IMG/VR virus record: IMGVR_UViG_3300028392_000347 | Location: 1 to 20,368 of that record | From: a virus | Direction: 5' to 3' (one strand) | DNA length: 20,368 bases | In this document: positions 19,635-20,368 of the stretch, piece by piece | How the letters are laid out: each line of letters starts with the position of its first letter | Numbering within the stretch: position 1 is the stretch's first letter | The notes under the pieces: generated by a model | Seen by the model: the letters and a program-made list of their open reading frames with translations, nothing else | What the model was told of the DNA's origin: nothing | Databases searched by the model: none | Program-made: the position numbers and the translations under genes

Positions 19635-20332
19635 TTACTGAAACATATGCTGGCGTTGTTGGTGCTATAGCCTACGAGTATTCTCGCAAGTACCACATGT
19701 GTGATGCTGATGATATTCGTCAGGAACTATGGGTATGGTTTCTTGAGCATCCAAATAAAGTTAAGACATGGGAAGAGTTAGAGGGCAAGCAGTCTATTAA
19801 ACTGATTGCTAGGTCTCTTCGTAATGCTGCTAAAGATTATTGCCAAAGGGAAAAGGCGCGTGTTGTAGGCTACAAGGTAGAAGACAACTACTATTATGAC
19901 CGTGAGGTTGTAGAGGTATTGCTACCAGCAGTACTACGCAAGGACAAGACAGCACCAGCCATGACAGATTTAGGATTTACCAATAGCAAGAAGGTTGCTT
20001 CCGAAGGTGGTAATTGGTTTGCCATGATGGCTGACATTGAGAGGGCATTGGCTCGTTTGACTCATGAACAGTTAACTATCATTTACCTGCGTTTTGGCGA
20101 CGGATGTGATAATGTTACCTTGGCTAAGGAATTGTCAGTGACTGAAGATGCTGCGCGTATGCGCGTCAATCGTGCAGTCAACAACTTACTTAACTTTCTT
20201 GGTGGGCAACGCCCACGCAAGGAACGAGACTATACAGAGGAGCGGGTCAATGAGCAGAATAATGAAGATAGACGAAGTGATTCTGACACACCAGAAGTTA
20301 GAGACACTGATGAAGGACAAGACTTGGACTGA
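19628..20332 (+). CDS. Sigma-70-like factor (phage sigma/ECF-like)
   Basis: GTG start at 19628 overlaps the end of the metallophosphoesterase gene. The 234-residue protein has a region 2-like N-terminal half (SRKYHMCDADDIRQELWVWF, then KLIARSLRNAAKDYCQREKA). A poorly conserved linker follows, and then a C-terminal helix-turn-helix of region 4 type (ARLTHEQLTIIYLRFGDGCD, VTLAKELSVTEDAARMRVNR, about residues 143-182). An Arg/Asp/Glu-rich tail ends the frame. Such proteins direct host RNA polymerase to phage promoters. Whether it reads the TGN-TANNNT early boxes or separate late promoters is unknown. The last 83 nt overlap the next gene in another frame, so the acidic tail may be less constrained. 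Confidence 0.78.
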   Translation: MVVTETYAGVVGAIAYEYSRKYHMCDADDIRQELWVWFLEHPNKVKTWEELEGKQSIKLIARSLRNAAKDYCQREKARVVGYKVEDNYYYDREVVEVLLPAVLRKDKTAPAMTDLGFTNSKKVASEGGNWFAMMADIERALARLTHEQLTIIYLRFGDGCDNVTLAKELSVTEDAARMRVNRAVNNLLNFLGGQRPRKERDYTEERVNEQNNEDRRSDSDTPEVRDTDEGQDLD

Positions 20333-20368
20333 TAAGTTATCAGATGAGGATGTTATATTCCTTGGTGA
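20250..20368 (+). CDS. Hypothetical protein, N-terminal part (runs off the window)
   Basis: ATG at 20250 follows GAGGAGCGG, a good ribosome site, and the frame stays open to the window end. The visible 39 residues begin MSRIMKIDEVILTHQKLETL and continue KDKTWTDKLSDEDVIFLG, polar and helical. No family can be named from this portion. It overlaps the sigma-like gene by 83 nt in a different frame, which is long for a phage junction. Either this is true coupling or the sigma-like gene's tail is dispensable. Confidence 0.7.
   Translation, partial: MSRIMKIDEVILTHQKLETLMKDKTWTDKLSDEDVIFLG

Noticed and set aside
20351-20367. TGT-TATATT box near the right edge
   Set aside because: It fits the TGN-TANNNT pattern, but no ATG follows at 6 nt and it lies inside an open coding frame.

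Overview
This window looks like part of a lytic, short-tailed (podovirus-like) phage genome. The host is most likely an actinobacterium, and my guess is a low-GC freshwater lineage. Support for this: a capsid C-terminus resembling the N4-gp56/P22-type coat family; no tape-measure gene anywhere between capsid and lysis genes; lysis and replication genes of types common in actinobacteriophages (CHAP lysin, small holin-like proteins, Cas4/AddB-like nuclease, RecA/DnaB-like ATPase, metallophosphoesterase, sigma-like protein); and three promoter-start arrangements suggesting leaderless mRNAs, which are common in actinobacteria. GC is roughly low-40s percent by eye. I see no integrase, transposase, tRNA or CRISPR array.

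Layout. (1) 1-2264: end of the major capsid gene, a strong GCAA-capped hairpin, then seven small tightly packed genes, the last five encoding short Lys-rich proteins. (2) 2285-10759: tail and adsorption genes. These are an adaptor-like protein, a 768-aa repeat-containing tail fibre, two related two-gene receptor-binding cassettes (small beta protein plus a larger protein with a shared N-terminal domain and a different tip, one Kelch-like and one glycine-rich), and a 656-aa tail protein. (3) 10759-13205: lysis/export region with a membrane/coiled-coil protein, a secreted Pro-rich protein, a two-helix membrane protein, a CHAP endolysin and a holin-like protein, closed by a strong terminator. (4) 13268-13572, minus strand: a two-gene mini-operon (42-aa protein and an FmdB-type zinc ribbon). 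(5) 13573-13753: divergent regulatory region with a G-tract and an inverted repeat. (6) 13754-end, plus strand: replication, recombination and nucleotide-metabolism genes, including a primase split over two reading frames, a secreted transglycosylase-like protein and a sigma-like protein.

How it works together. The rightward late block appears to be read through to the terminator at 13220-13269, where it meets the leftward mini-operon head-on. The early genes seem to start from an unusual promoter form, TGN-TANNNT-N6-ATG. It occurs at the three starts around the divergent region (minus-strand 42-aa gene, 55-aa Cys-rich gene, Cas4-like nuclease) and predicts transcripts that begin at the start codon. 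Downstream early genes overlap by ATGA-type junctions and are probably translationally coupled. The most interesting items are this promoter triad, the duplicated swappable receptor-binding cassette, the split primase with its internal Shine-Dalgarno sequence, and the secreted Pro-rich protein nested into the lysis cassette.
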